Below are positions 7,379-15,161 of a DNA stretch of 20,706 bases, in pieces. Made by a program: the position numbers and the translations under genes. The notes under the pieces were generated by a model. The model was given only the letters and a program-made list of their open reading frames with translations. It ran no database searches and was not told the origin of the DNA. Numbering within the stretch: the stretch's first letter is position 1; every line of letters begins with the position of its first letter. This DNA is from DASYRX01 sp035253645 (lineage in GTDB: Bacteria > Gemmatimonadota > Gemmatimonadetes > Gemmatimonadales > Gemmatimonadaceae): contig DATFBW010000376.1 of NCBI GenBank assembly GCA_035253645.1, positions 1 through 20,706 on the forward strand, written 5' to 3'.

Positions 7379-8280
7379 TCGAGCGCCCTGCCTAACGCGG
7401 ACGGGGGCGCCGCGCGGCCGACCAGTCCCGCCAATGCAACAATCGTGAGGACGTAAGGAATCATCTCCACGAACTGTGACGGCAGCGCCTGCAACACCTG
7501 CAGGCGGATCTGCAACGCTTCGGCCGCCGCGAACAGGACGCACGCGACGGCGATGCGGCGCGGCTGCCAGTTCCCGAAGATCACTGCCGCCAGCGCGATG
7601 AACCCGCGTCCGGCCGTCATCCCATCCGTGAACTGATGCTGATCCAAAGCGAGAAACACTCCACCTAACGAGGCCAACGCACCGCCGAGTAGCACGGCTG
7701 CCCAGCGCACACGCGTCACACCGACCCCAACCGAGGTTGCGGCCTCCGGCTTCTCACCAACCGCGCGCACACGCAAGCCAAAGGGTGTGTGCTCGAGCAA
7801 CCATGCTACCGCAAAGAGAGCTACGATCGCACAGAATACGAGCGGATTGATGAGAGAAGCAAAGAGTCCACTAGACGAACCACCACCCGCCGCGGCGGTT
7901 CCCGCAAACCAGTCGAAGCCCGGAACGCGCGGCGAATTGGATGAGCTATCGAACGCGAGCCGCAAAAAGAACCGCGTCACACCCACAGCGAGCAGGTTGA
8001 TCGCGATCCCGACCACGACCTGATCGGCGCGATATCTAATAGTTGTCCACGCGTGCAACGCCGCCGCGAGCACACCACCGGCCACTCCGCTGAGCACGCC
8101 GATCCACGGCGACCCGGAGTAGTAAGCACCCAGCGCAGCGCAGAACGCGCCGACGAGCATCCAGCCCTCGAGCGCCAGGGCGATGATACCGCCGCGCTCG
8201 GACATGACACCACCTGACGCCGCTAACAGGTACGGCGTGGCGATGCGCAGCGTTTGCGCGAGGAAGGCGAGGATGATCAT
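7375..8280 (-). CDS. ABC importer permease, BMP/nucleoside type (second subunit)
   Basis: A 301-residue multi-pass membrane protein of the BPD_transp_2 (LivHM-like) family, matching the shorter YufQ/NupC-like partner in nucleoside importers. The segment GGVMSERGGIIALALEGWML (about 23-42) corresponds to the family signature that usually reads SERxGVxNxGxEG; the usual Asn is Ala here. The later loop AGRGFIALAAVIFGNWQP is the typical EAA-like coupling region. It starts with a four-base overlap with the upstream permease and ends in a four-base overlap with the MFS gene, so all are probably translated from one transcript. It would pair with the other permease to form the inner-membrane channel. 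Confidence 0.88.
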   Translation of the reverse strand: MIILAFLAQTLRIATPYLLAASGGVMSERGGIIALALEGWMLVGAFCAALGAYYSGSPWIGVLSGVAGGVLAAALHAWTTIRYRADQVVVGIAINLLAVGVTRFFLRLAFDSSSNSPRVPGFDWFAGTAAAGGGSSSGLFASLINPLVFCAIVALFAVAWLLEHTPFGLRVRAVGEKPEAATSVGVGVTRVRWAAVLLGGALASLGGVFLALDQHQFTDGMTAGRGFIALAAVIFGNWQPRRIAVACVLFAAAEALQIRLQVLQALPSQFVEMIPYVLTIVALAGLVGRAAPPSALGRALE

Positions 8281-9311
8281 GAGGGCCTGCGAACCGTGCG
8301 CAACACCCGTTGCACTTCGGGAGCAGCCGCGGCAACGGCGATTATGACGACCGCGGTGAGCACCTCGACCATCTGTTTCGGGACGATGGCGTTGACTGCA
8401 AGCCCGCCCTGCGACAGTGTGGCAAAGAGAAGGGCGGCGAGCAGCACGCCTAACGGGTGGTTACGGCCGACCATCGCGACCGCGATCCCCAGAAAACCTG
8501 CTCCTGCCGCAAAACCTTCTTCGTAATACTGCTTGTAGCCCAGGACGTAGTTGGTTCCGCCCAAACCCGCGAAGGCGCCGGCAAAGACGAGTGCGCGGAA
8601 CCAGATCTTGCCGAGCTTCACGCCGCCGTATTCCGCGGCTGGCGGTTGGAGACCCACGGCGCGCAGCTCGTAGCCCTCACGTGTGCGGAACAGATACCAC
8701 CAGGCGACCAGCGCGGCGGCGATCGCGAGCAGGATGATGAAGTTCGCGGCCGACCCGTGGAACGCGGGGATAACGCTCGCCAGTCGAGGAACGGCCCCCG
8801 CGCGGATCTCCGGCGTGTGCAGCAACTCGCCGACATGGAGCTTCGTCGCGACGATCCAGTTGAGGAAGGCGAGCACGATGAAGTTGAGCATGATCGTGAC
8901 GATGACTTCGCTCGCGCCGAACCGCGCCTTGAGCGCGCCGGGTACTGCTCCCACGATGGCGCCGCCTAACGCGGCGGCAGCAATGCACAGCGGCACAGCG
9001 AGCAGCGCTGGCATGGCCGACGGGAGCCACATTCCCACCATCGCGGCAGCGAAGCCGCCGAACGCGAGCTGTCCTTCCGCGCCGATGTTGAACAGGCCGG
9101 CGCGCAGGCCTAACGTGACAGCGAGGCCGGTGAACGCGAGCGTCGTCGCTTTGTACAGCACCTGACCGAAGCCATAAGAGTTCCCCCACGTGCCGTCGAG
9201 CAGGAGGCGGTAGACCGCACCGGGGGATTGGCCGAAGCTCAGGATCAGGATGTCGCCAATGACAGCGGCAACCGCGAGCGCAATGAGGGTCGGAAGGACT
9301 TTCTCCTTCAT
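8277..9311 (-). CDS. ABC importer permease, BMP/nucleoside type (first subunit)
   Basis: A 344-residue BPD_transp_2 membrane protein resembling YufP/NupB. The diagnostic LRAGLFNIGAEGQLAFGG lies around residues 69-86, and GFLGIAVAMVGRNHPLG is the C-terminal coupling loop that contacts the ATPase. An N-terminal hydrophobic anchor is followed by a periplasmic loop (GQSPGAVYRLLLDGTWG). It is flanked by four-base ATGA overlaps on both sides (9308-9311 and 8277-8280), showing a translationally coupled operon. Substrate is inferred from family and neighbours: purine or pyrimidine nucleosides or related compounds. Confidence 0.9.
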   Translation of the reverse strand: MKEKVLPTLIALAVAAVIGDILILSFGQSPGAVYRLLLDGTWGNSYGFGQVLYKATTLAFTGLAVTLGLRAGLFNIGAEGQLAFGGFAAAMVGMWLPSAMPALLAVPLCIAAAALGGAIVGAVPGALKARFGASEVIVTIMLNFIVLAFLNWIVATKLHVGELLHTPEIRAGAVPRLASVIPAFHGSAANFIILLAIAAALVAWWYLFRTREGYELRAVGLQPPAAEYGGVKLGKIWFRALVFAGAFAGLGGTNYVLGYKQYYEEGFAAGAGFLGIAVAMVGRNHPLGVLLAALLFATLSQGGLAVNAIVPKQMVEVLTAVVIIAVAAAAPEVQRVLRTVRRPS

Positions 9312-10894
9312 GTCTCGCTCGCTGCCCTTGTGGCACCCGTAATGTACGGACCTAACCCTTCAGCAGTCGCCTGGCCGCGAGGGACCGTGACGACGATCTT
9401 GCCGCCATACATCACGGCCACGCGGTCTGCGAGCGCGAGCACCTCGACGAGATCTGCGGAGACAAGCAGGACGGCCTTACCTGCACCGCGCGCCGCCATG
9501 AGCTCGGCGTGGATGAATTCGATCGCGCCGACGTCGACGCCGCGCGTAGGCTGCGCCGCGAGCAGAACCGAGAACGGGCGCGACATTTCACGCGCGATGA
9601 CGATCTTCTGCTGGTTCCCGCCCGACAGGGCGCGCGCAGCAAGCGCGGCGTTAGGCGGACGGATGTCGTAGCCGCGGATCTGCGTCGCGGCGTTCTCCTC
9701 GATGTGGCGCCGCTCCAGCACGCCGCGTTTCGAGTACCGATGCTGCTGGCCGAGGATGAGGTTATCGGCGACTGTGTACTCGAGGATGAGCCCGCGCCGG
9801 TGCCTGTCTTCAGGGATGTGCGAGAGCCCGCGATCCGCCCGCTCGCGCACCGACAGCGTCGTGAGTTGGATACCACCTAACGTGATGTCGCCGCTCACCG
9901 GCTCACGCAAACCTGCGAGCGCTTCGATCAGCTCGGTCTGTCCGTTCCCCTCGACGCCGGCGATCCCCAGGATCTCACCAGGGTGGACGTCGAACGAGAT
10001 GCCATCCACTTCGCGTGCGCGGCGCGCGGACGGAACAACAAGGTCTCGCACACTTAGCGCTGGAGCGGGGAGCGAGGAGCGGGGCGCGGCGGGGCTCGCA
10101 TCTCGCACCTCGTGGCCCGCACCTAACGCCACTCGATCCGCCGCGAGGACAACGTCTCTCCCAACCATCATGCGGGCGATGGCACCGGGGCTCGCTTCAC
10201 TCGTGGGCAGTCGCCCGACCGTTTCGCCGGCGCGCATCACGGTGACGGTGTCGGAGATCTCCATCACTTCATCGAGCTTGTGGGTGATGAGCACGACGGT
10301 CCCGCCATCGGACTTGAGCTTCCGCAGGACGCGCCAAAAGTCACGCACCTCTGGTGGTGAAAGAACGGCAGTGGGCTCGTCGAGGATGAGAATGTTGGCG
10401 CCGCGATACAGCACCTTGAGGATCTCCACACGCTGCGCCTGTCCGACACTCAGATCGGCCACCAGGCGCCGCGGCTCCACGACAAGTCCCGTACGCTCGC
10501 CTAACGCGGTCACCGCCGCTTCCGCCGCGCGGTGATCGAGGGTAACGCCGCGCTTGAGCTCCTGTCCCAAAATCAGATTCTCGGCGACGGTCAGCGTCGG
10601 GACGAGCATGAAGTGCTGGTGCACCATGCCCACGCCGGCCGCGATGGCGTCACGCGTGGACCATCCAGTGACGTCACGGCCCCCAACCTCCACCTGACCG
10701 TCGTCGGGGGGAAAGATCCCCGCCAGCATGCGCATGAGCGTGGACTTGCCGGCACCGTTTTCGCCAACGACCGCGTGGATCTCGCCTAACGCCACGTCGA
10801 GCGAGGCGCGTGAGTTGGCGACGACGGGCCCAAAGGTCTTGCGGATGTTTTGCGCGCGGATCGCTGGCGCGGCTTCCCCCGGCGCTCCGTTCAT
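9308..10894 (-). CDS. ABC importer double ATPase, BMP/nucleoside type (NupA/YufO-like)
   Basis: A 528-residue protein with two nucleotide-binding domains. NBD1 has Walker A GENGAGKST (44-52), signature LSVGQAQR (148-155) and Walker B ILILDEPT (168-175). NBD2 has a degenerate Walker A GVEGNGQTE (313-321), signature LSGGNQQK (423-430) and the family-typical Walker B variant LLAAQPTRGVD lacking the catalytic Glu. Such asymmetry is normal for sugar and nucleoside ATPases (RbsA, MglA, YufO). The linker between the domains (about 258-280) is encoded by a 7-bp repeat tract. The start overlaps the stop of the binding-protein gene by four bases. Confidence 0.92.
   Translation of the reverse strand: MNGAPGEAAPAIRAQNIRKTFGPVVANSRASLDVALGEIHAVVGENGAGKSTLMRMLAGIFPPDDGQVEVGGRDVTGWSTRDAIAAGVGMVHQHFMLVPTLTVAENLILGQELKRGVTLDHRAAEAAVTALGERTGLVVEPRRLVADLSVGQAQRVEILKVLYRGANILILDEPTAVLSPPEVRDFWRVLRKLKSDGGTVVLITHKLDEVMEISDTVTVMRAGETVGRLPTSEASPGAIARMMVGRDVVLAADRVALGAGHEVRDASPAAPRSSLPAPALSVRDLVVPSARRAREVDGISFDVHPGEILGIAGVEGNGQTELIEALAGLREPVSGDITLGGIQLTTLSVRERADRGLSHIPEDRHRRGLILEYTVADNLILGQQHRYSKRGVLERRHIEENAATQIRGYDIRPPNAALAARALSGGNQQKIVIAREMSRPFSVLLAAQPTRGVDVGAIEFIHAELMAARGAGKAVLLVSADLVEVLALADRVAVMYGGKIVVTVPRGQATAEGLGPYITGATRAASET
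10062..10122. repeat. Tandem heptamers inside the ABC ATPase linker
   Basis: Four units of GGAGCGR type (10062-10089: GGAGCGG, GGAGCGA, GGAGCGG, GGCGCGG), a five-base spacer, then four units of CTCGCAC type (10095-10122: CTCGCAT, CTCGCAC, CTCGTGG, CCCGCAC), abutting a CCTAACG motif at 10122-10128. Read on the minus strand they encode the interdomain linker of the ATPase, including PRSSLPAPAL. The frame is kept open. Confidence 0.65.
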
Positions 10895-11931
10895 TCCCGC
10901 GTGCTCGGCACGGTGATACGCCCGGCGATGATCTCCTGTTTGAGGGCTTCCACGCGTGTGCGCACGGAATCAGGGATCAAGGCACGGTTGTTCTCGTCGT
11001 AAATGTAGCCCACGCCATTTTCGGCGAGCCCGAACTGGAAGATGCCGCCGGTGAACGTGCCGTCTTTTACGCGCCTAACGGCATCGTACACGGCGGCGTC
11101 CACTCCTTTGATCATCGACGTCAGGATGTAGCCCGGCGCTTCGCTGTACTGATCGGCATCGACGCCGATCGCGAGCTTGTTTTGACGCCGCGCGGCTTCG
11201 AAAACGCCGAGTCCCGTGGAGCCCGACGCGTGGAAGATGATGTCGACGCCTTGTTGATACTGGCTGAGCGCGAGCTCTTGCCCGCGCCCGGGATTCCGGA
11301 ATGCCTCTGGCGTCACGCCGGCGTATTGCACGATCACTGCGCAGTCTGGACACACCGCTCCAACGCCGGCCTTGTATCCAGCCTCGAACTTGTGAATCAG
11401 GGGGAAGTCCATCCCCCCAACGAAGCCGAGCTTTTTCGTCTTGCTTGTGAGGGCCGCGAGCGCGCCCACGAGGAATGAGCCTTGTTCTTCGCGAAACTTG
11501 AGCGCCGCAAGGTTGGGCGGCGGCTGAATCACGTTCCCCTGCGCGTCGTTCTGCAGGGCGTAATCGACGCCGGCGAACTTCACGTTAGGGTATTCTTTCG
11601 CGAGCTCGGTAAGATCGTCTGTGAAAATGAAGCCGACACCGACGACGAGGTCCATGCCCTCCGCCGCAAGAGTGCGCAGGCCGGCTTCGCGATCGGAGCC
11701 CTCTCCAGGCTCTATGTAAAGGATGCGGGCCTGGAGCTCTTTTGCCGCGCGCTCGGCCCCGTTGAAGGCGCCGTCGTTGAACGACTTGTCGCCGCGCCCT
11801 CCCACATCGAACACCACACCGATCTGCAGCGCGTCTGCCGCCACCGGTTGCTCGGCGCTCGAAGGGCGCACGAACAGCAGGGCGATGTGAATCGCGAGGA
11901 GGACCCCAAGCAGGCCCAAGAGCTTCCGCAT
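10891..11931 (-). CDS. BMP-family substrate-binding protein of a nucleoside ABC importer
   Basis: A 346-residue protein with an N-terminal hydrophobic signal or anchor (LLGLLGVLLAIHIALLFV) and a BMP/PnrA domain (PF02608): IGVVFDVGGRGDKSFNDGAFNG, then VVGVGFIFTDDL, KLGFVGGMDFPLIHKFEAGY, and IIFHASGSTGLGVFEAARR followed by IGVDADQ. These are the ligand-contact blocks of PnrA/BmpA-type purine nucleoside receptors. No lipobox cysteine is present, so it should be soluble in the periplasm or anchored by its N-terminus rather than a lipoprotein. No Shine-Dalgarno is visible; a run of seven C on the coding strand directly precedes the ATG. It is the first gene of the ABC block, 69 bp after the LVIVD gene. 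Confidence 0.9.
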   Translation of the reverse strand: MRKLLGLLGVLLAIHIALLFVRPSSAEQPVAADALQIGVVFDVGGRGDKSFNDGAFNGAERAAKELQARILYIEPGEGSDREAGLRTLAAEGMDLVVGVGFIFTDDLTELAKEYPNVKFAGVDYALQNDAQGNVIQPPPNLAALKFREEQGSFLVGALAALTSKTKKLGFVGGMDFPLIHKFEAGYKAGVGAVCPDCAVIVQYAGVTPEAFRNPGRGQELALSQYQQGVDIIFHASGSTGLGVFEAARRQNKLAIGVDADQYSEAPGYILTSMIKGVDAAVYDAVRRVKDGTFTGGIFQFGLAENGVGYIYDENNRALIPDSVRTRVEALKQEIIAGRITVPSTRE

Positions 11932-12000
11932 GGGGGGGAGAAGGTCGCTACGCGATGTGTGCGAGGCAAGCAGGAGCCCCGCCGCGATTTGCTGCCCGGT

Positions 12001-13221
12001 CTACCGCGTCACGCCCTGCAACTTCCAGAGTCCATTCAGCATATCTGACGCGAACACGTTCCCATTGAGGTAATGCACGCCCCAGACGAATACGGGTTTG
12101 CCGCGGTCGAGCAATCCAATGCCGCGCACGCGTCCCATCTTCTCCAGATCGCAGCGGCCATCCGGGAATTTCTGTTCCGCGGTGCATGCCGAGAGGTCAC
12201 CGCGCACATCGAGGACGCGCACCCCGCCGTTGTAGAATGCGGCGTAAAGGAAACCGTTAGGCTCGTCCATCGAAAAGTTGTGCACACCGGCGCCGGCGAC
12301 GTGATACGCGGCTACTTCCACCGGCCGCGTCATGTCGGTGACATCGACGACGTGCAGGTCACCCGACGCGCTGTTGCCGATTATGGCCGGGCCCTCTTCA
12401 CCGATAAACGCATAACGTTTGCGGTTGGCCGACGGATCGTGGAACCACCAGACGTTATGCACCGACCCGTTCACGGTGCGCACGTTGCCTAACAAGACAG
12501 GACTGGACGGCGAGCCGCCGCGCGCCCCGCCGCCGATGTCCCAGATCGACATGCCATCGTGCCACTCGGCGGTGAACAACAGGCCGTCGCGGACGAAGAC
12601 GTCATGCACGAACGGACGTCCGAGATCGCGCGTCCAGACGTCACGCGGGTTAGCCGGATCGCTGAGGTCGACGATGATCAGTCGCGCTGGATGAGTCGTC
12701 CCCGTATTCACCGCGAGGAACGCATAGCTGGTAGTGCCGACGCGGCGCACTTCGGCCGTGTGCACGCCGCGCGTGATGTTCGGCGATTCGAAACGCGAGA
12801 TCTGGCGGGGCTTGAGTGGATCGGCGAGATCGAAAACGACGATCGATCCGGGGGCGAATTCAGTGGCAACAATCAGATAGCGACCGTCGTCAGTCGCCTG
12901 CACGTCGCCTAACGTGCTCGCGTTCTGAACGATGACCGAATCCTTGAGCTGGGGAGTGTTCCCCGAAACATCCCAGATGAAGATCGCGTTGCCGGGATTG
13001 AGGCCAAGCCGCATGCCCCATGACGTCGTGTACGCGATGTTTCCATGCACCCAGACTTCGCCTGTGAAGCGCGTAGCCACTTCGCCCTGTCCGTTCACCG
13101 AGAGGACGACCGGTGTGAGGGGTTGCGTGGTATCCGGGCCAGTGCCAGGACTTGGGTCATCACCGCAGGCCACCAGGACTGAAAGAGCAGCGGTGAGAAC
13201 AGAAGCGGAACGACTATGCAT
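12001..13221 (-). CDS. LVIVD-repeat lipoprotein (predicted beta-propeller)
   Basis: A 406-residue protein with a lipoprotein signal ending VLVAC-G (C19), a short Pro/Thr-rich spacer, then recurring blades such as GNAIFIWDVSGNTPQL, GSIVVFDLADPLKPRQI, RLIIVDLSDPANPRDV, GDLHVVDVTDMTRPVEV and GVRVLDVRGDL. This is the LVIVD repeat pattern (PF08309) of bacterial surface beta-propellers. His-bearing blade edges (VHNVWWFHD, GVHNFSMDE, WGVHYLNGN) recur. It is probably an outer-membrane-anchored binding or scaffold protein with no known enzymatic role. The gap to the preceding gene is 17 bp, so co-transcription is likely. Confidence 0.85.
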   Translation of the reverse strand: MHSRSASVLTAALSVLVACGDDPSPGTGPDTTQPLTPVVLSVNGQGEVATRFTGEVWVHGNIAYTTSWGMRLGLNPGNAIFIWDVSGNTPQLKDSVIVQNASTLGDVQATDDGRYLIVATEFAPGSIVVFDLADPLKPRQISRFESPNITRGVHTAEVRRVGTTSYAFLAVNTGTTHPARLIIVDLSDPANPRDVWTRDLGRPFVHDVFVRDGLLFTAEWHDGMSIWDIGGGARGGSPSSPVLLGNVRTVNGSVHNVWWFHDPSANRKRYAFIGEEGPAIIGNSASGDLHVVDVTDMTRPVEVAAYHVAGAGVHNFSMDEPNGFLYAAFYNGGVRVLDVRGDLSACTAEQKFPDGRCDLEKMGRVRGIGLLDRGKPVFVWGVHYLNGNVFASDMLNGLWKLQGVTR

Positions 13222-13238
13222 GCAGCGAGCTCAAATCA

Positions 13239-14453
13239 TCAGTTAGGCGGGGGGGGACCATACCGTCCCATCCGCGAAGGCATGGCGCCGAGGCCGACTC
13301 GTACCCCGGCGGAAATCGAAAAGAGCCGCAGACCGCCAAATGCGTCGGCCGGCGAGGTAATCACGACTCGTTCGAGCGGTCGGGCACGGTTCACGGACAC
13401 TTCTGCAAATGGCATTACCTGACGTCTGTTGGATGTCGCGGCGGCCCAGCCCAGCGTGGCGTTCTCCCAGCGCGTGCGGCCAACGATTCCGAAATCGAGT
13501 AGTGGCCGAACCGACCGAAAGGGCGTTTTGTCACGTGATTCCTCGGGACGGGAGGTGCGCTCGAGGCGAAGTGCCACGCGGCCAACCTTCGTGTTGACGG
13601 TCAGCTCACCTAAGGCGCTGGCAAAGGACCAAAGGTCTTTGCGCGTACCGAGCCACTCGGTTGTTTGGGCCCACTCGATCAGCGCGTACGGGATGCGCGA
13701 ATTGGGCATCCCCGAATACCGCAGCGATGCGGCGACTTTGTTCTGGTTCAGCCCAAAGCCCTCTGCATGTTCGGGGGACTTGACCCGCGCGGCGCTGGCG
13801 GACACTTCGAGCCCGCGCTTGGAAAACGTGGCCCGACCAGCCCACGAATCGAAAAACCGATCTTCATTCGGCCAATCGGCTGCGCCTTCCGGTTCATCGC
13901 CGCCAAAGCTGGCGAGCTCCAGTTCGACAGGGCCCGTCCGGATTACGGTGACGATCTGAGCACGCTCCAGGATCTGGGCGAGGTGGTGGTTGGCGGGGTA
14001 GCGCACGAATGGCCGCATCATCGGGTCTTCACTGCCGAACGGGACGAACCCTTTGCCGGCGGAAATGGCGAGCCTAACGCTGCCTAACGAGAATCGACCT
14101 CCGGCCATCAGCTCATGGACGTGCGTGTGCGGATGGCGCCTGTCGACGTACCCCTCGCCGTAGGTCCCCGGACTCAGCTCACCGCGCCGGAGCGTATAGC
14201 CCTCGAGGTTGAAGATGCCGGATGCGCGGAAACGCCCGCCCCAGGCCGCCGTGCTCGCGGCAACGAACGGCTGCGTGAGGTACGCTTCGTTGAAGGACGT
14301 GCCGCCGGCCGCCGTTATCCGCGTGACGAGTAACGTGGCGCTGGCACCGACACACGATCCGTCGTCACAGGAGCTGATGTGGACGTGCTGCGCGGAGGCG
14401 GCCCGCGCCGCGAGGAACGCGGTCCCGCCAAAGACGATGCGCCTAACGAGCAC
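13239..14453 (-). CDS. Probable outer-membrane beta-barrel protein, His-rich N-terminus
   Basis: Start taken at GTG 14453, giving 404 residues with signal peptide LVRRIVFGGTAFLAARAASA-Q and overlapping the cyclophilin stop by 11 bases. The in-frame upstream region up to 14627 lies inside the cyclophilin gene and lacks signal character. The mature N-terminus (HVHISSCDDGSC) and a later RRHPHTHVHEL are histidine-rich with two close cysteines, suggesting metal binding. The rest alternates short amphipathic strands (WGGRFRASGIFNLEGY, VRLAISAGKGF, VELELASFGG, LGWAAATSNRR) and ends with a strand-like VRVGLGAMPSR, consistent with a barrel. I do not recognise a named family. Neighbours suggest an envelope role. 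Confidence 0.6.
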   Translation of the reverse strand: MLVRRIVFGGTAFLAARAASAQHVHISSCDDGSCVGASATLLVTRITAAGGTSFNEAYLTQPFVAASTAAWGGRFRASGIFNLEGYTLRRGELSPGTYGEGYVDRRHPHTHVHELMAGGRFSLGSVRLAISAGKGFVPFGSEDPMMRPFVRYPANHHLAQILERAQIVTVIRTGPVELELASFGGDEPEGAADWPNEDRFFDSWAGRATFSKRGLEVSASAARVKSPEHAEGFGLNQNKVAASLRYSGMPNSRIPYALIEWAQTTEWLGTRKDLWSFASALGELTVNTKVGRVALRLERTSRPEESRDKTPFRSVRPLLDFGIVGRTRWENATLGWAAATSNRRQVMPFAEVSVNRARPLERVVITSPADAFGGLRLFSISAGVRVGLGAMPSRMGRYGPPPPN

Positions 14454-15156
14454 TCGTATCGCGCTTGGCGGCTCCCGCGCTATCCGTAACCAGACGCGCG
14501 CTCCGGATGTAATCGAGGTTCGGGAATTCGCGCTGCAGATACGCGTTCCCCTCGCGCGTGATTCGCGTTTGATCCGGACCGACGCCGCCGGGCGGCGCGT
14601 CCCCGTAATCCGCGTACAGCGAATCAACGGTAGCCATACCTTCGACCACTCGGCCGAATGGCGCGAAGCCCATTTCGTCGAGCGGGCGGTTGTTCACGAT
14701 GTTGATGAAGATCTGTGTCGTACGTGAATTGGGACCCGCCGTTGCAAAGGTCACGTAGCCGCGGCGGTTGCTTTCTTTCACCGAGTCGTCCGGAATGACC
14801 ATCTTGTCCCACGCCTCGTGCACGTTGGGGTTTCCGTGCATGCCGAATTGCGCCATGAACGAGCTGACCACGCGGAAGAAACGCACATCGTCGAAGTAAC
14901 GGCTCTGCACGAGGTGGTAGAAACGGTCGGCGCCGCGCGGTGCCCAGTCGCGATGCACCTCGACGACAAACGGTCCTTTGCTGGTCTCGAACAGTACGCG
15001 GAACTCGTTAGGCGCCGTCGGGTCCGTGGGTCCGCTGGGCAGCCCGACCACGGTGCCGGCGCTGTCGGCGGCTTTGCGGTCACCTACTTCAGGACCGCGC
15101 TCACCGCCGCACGCGACGACGAACAATGCAAGCAGGTACGTTAGGCGAATCAGCAT
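14443..15156 (-). CDS. Cyclophilin-type peptidylprolyl isomerase lipoprotein
   Basis: A 237-residue protein from ATG 15156, the start that gives a clean lipoprotein signal (LIRLTYLLALFVVAC-GG, lipobox Cys15); a longer in-frame start at 15228 would lie within the upstream gene. The cyclophilin domain shows FYHLVQSRYFDDVRFFRVV, whose Arg matches the catalytic Arg of the family, SSFMAQFGMHGNP, GPNSRTTQIFINIVNN and FAPFGRVVEGM. It should catalyse cis-trans isomerisation of prolyl bonds in envelope protein folding. Its stop codon TAG (14443-14445) is part of a CGTTAGG motif. It begins five bases after the stop of the Ycf48-like gene. Confidence 0.9.
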   Translation of the reverse strand: MLIRLTYLLALFVVACGGERGPEVGDRKAADSAGTVVGLPSGPTDPTAPNEFRVLFETSKGPFVVEVHRDWAPRGADRFYHLVQSRYFDDVRFFRVVSSFMAQFGMHGNPNVHEAWDKMVIPDDSVKESNRRGYVTFATAGPNSRTTQIFINIVNNRPLDEMGFAPFGRVVEGMATVDSLYADYGDAPPGGVGPDQTRITREGNAYLQREFPNLDYIRSARLVTDSAGAAKRDTSAR

Positions 15157-15161
15157 AGTCG

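Noticed and set aside
7379..7543. Longer N-terminus of the MFS protein (start near 7543)
   Set aside because: It would lie wholly inside the upstream permease gene and is Arg/Gly-rich; the ATG at 7378 forms the same four-base overlap seen at the other operon junctions.
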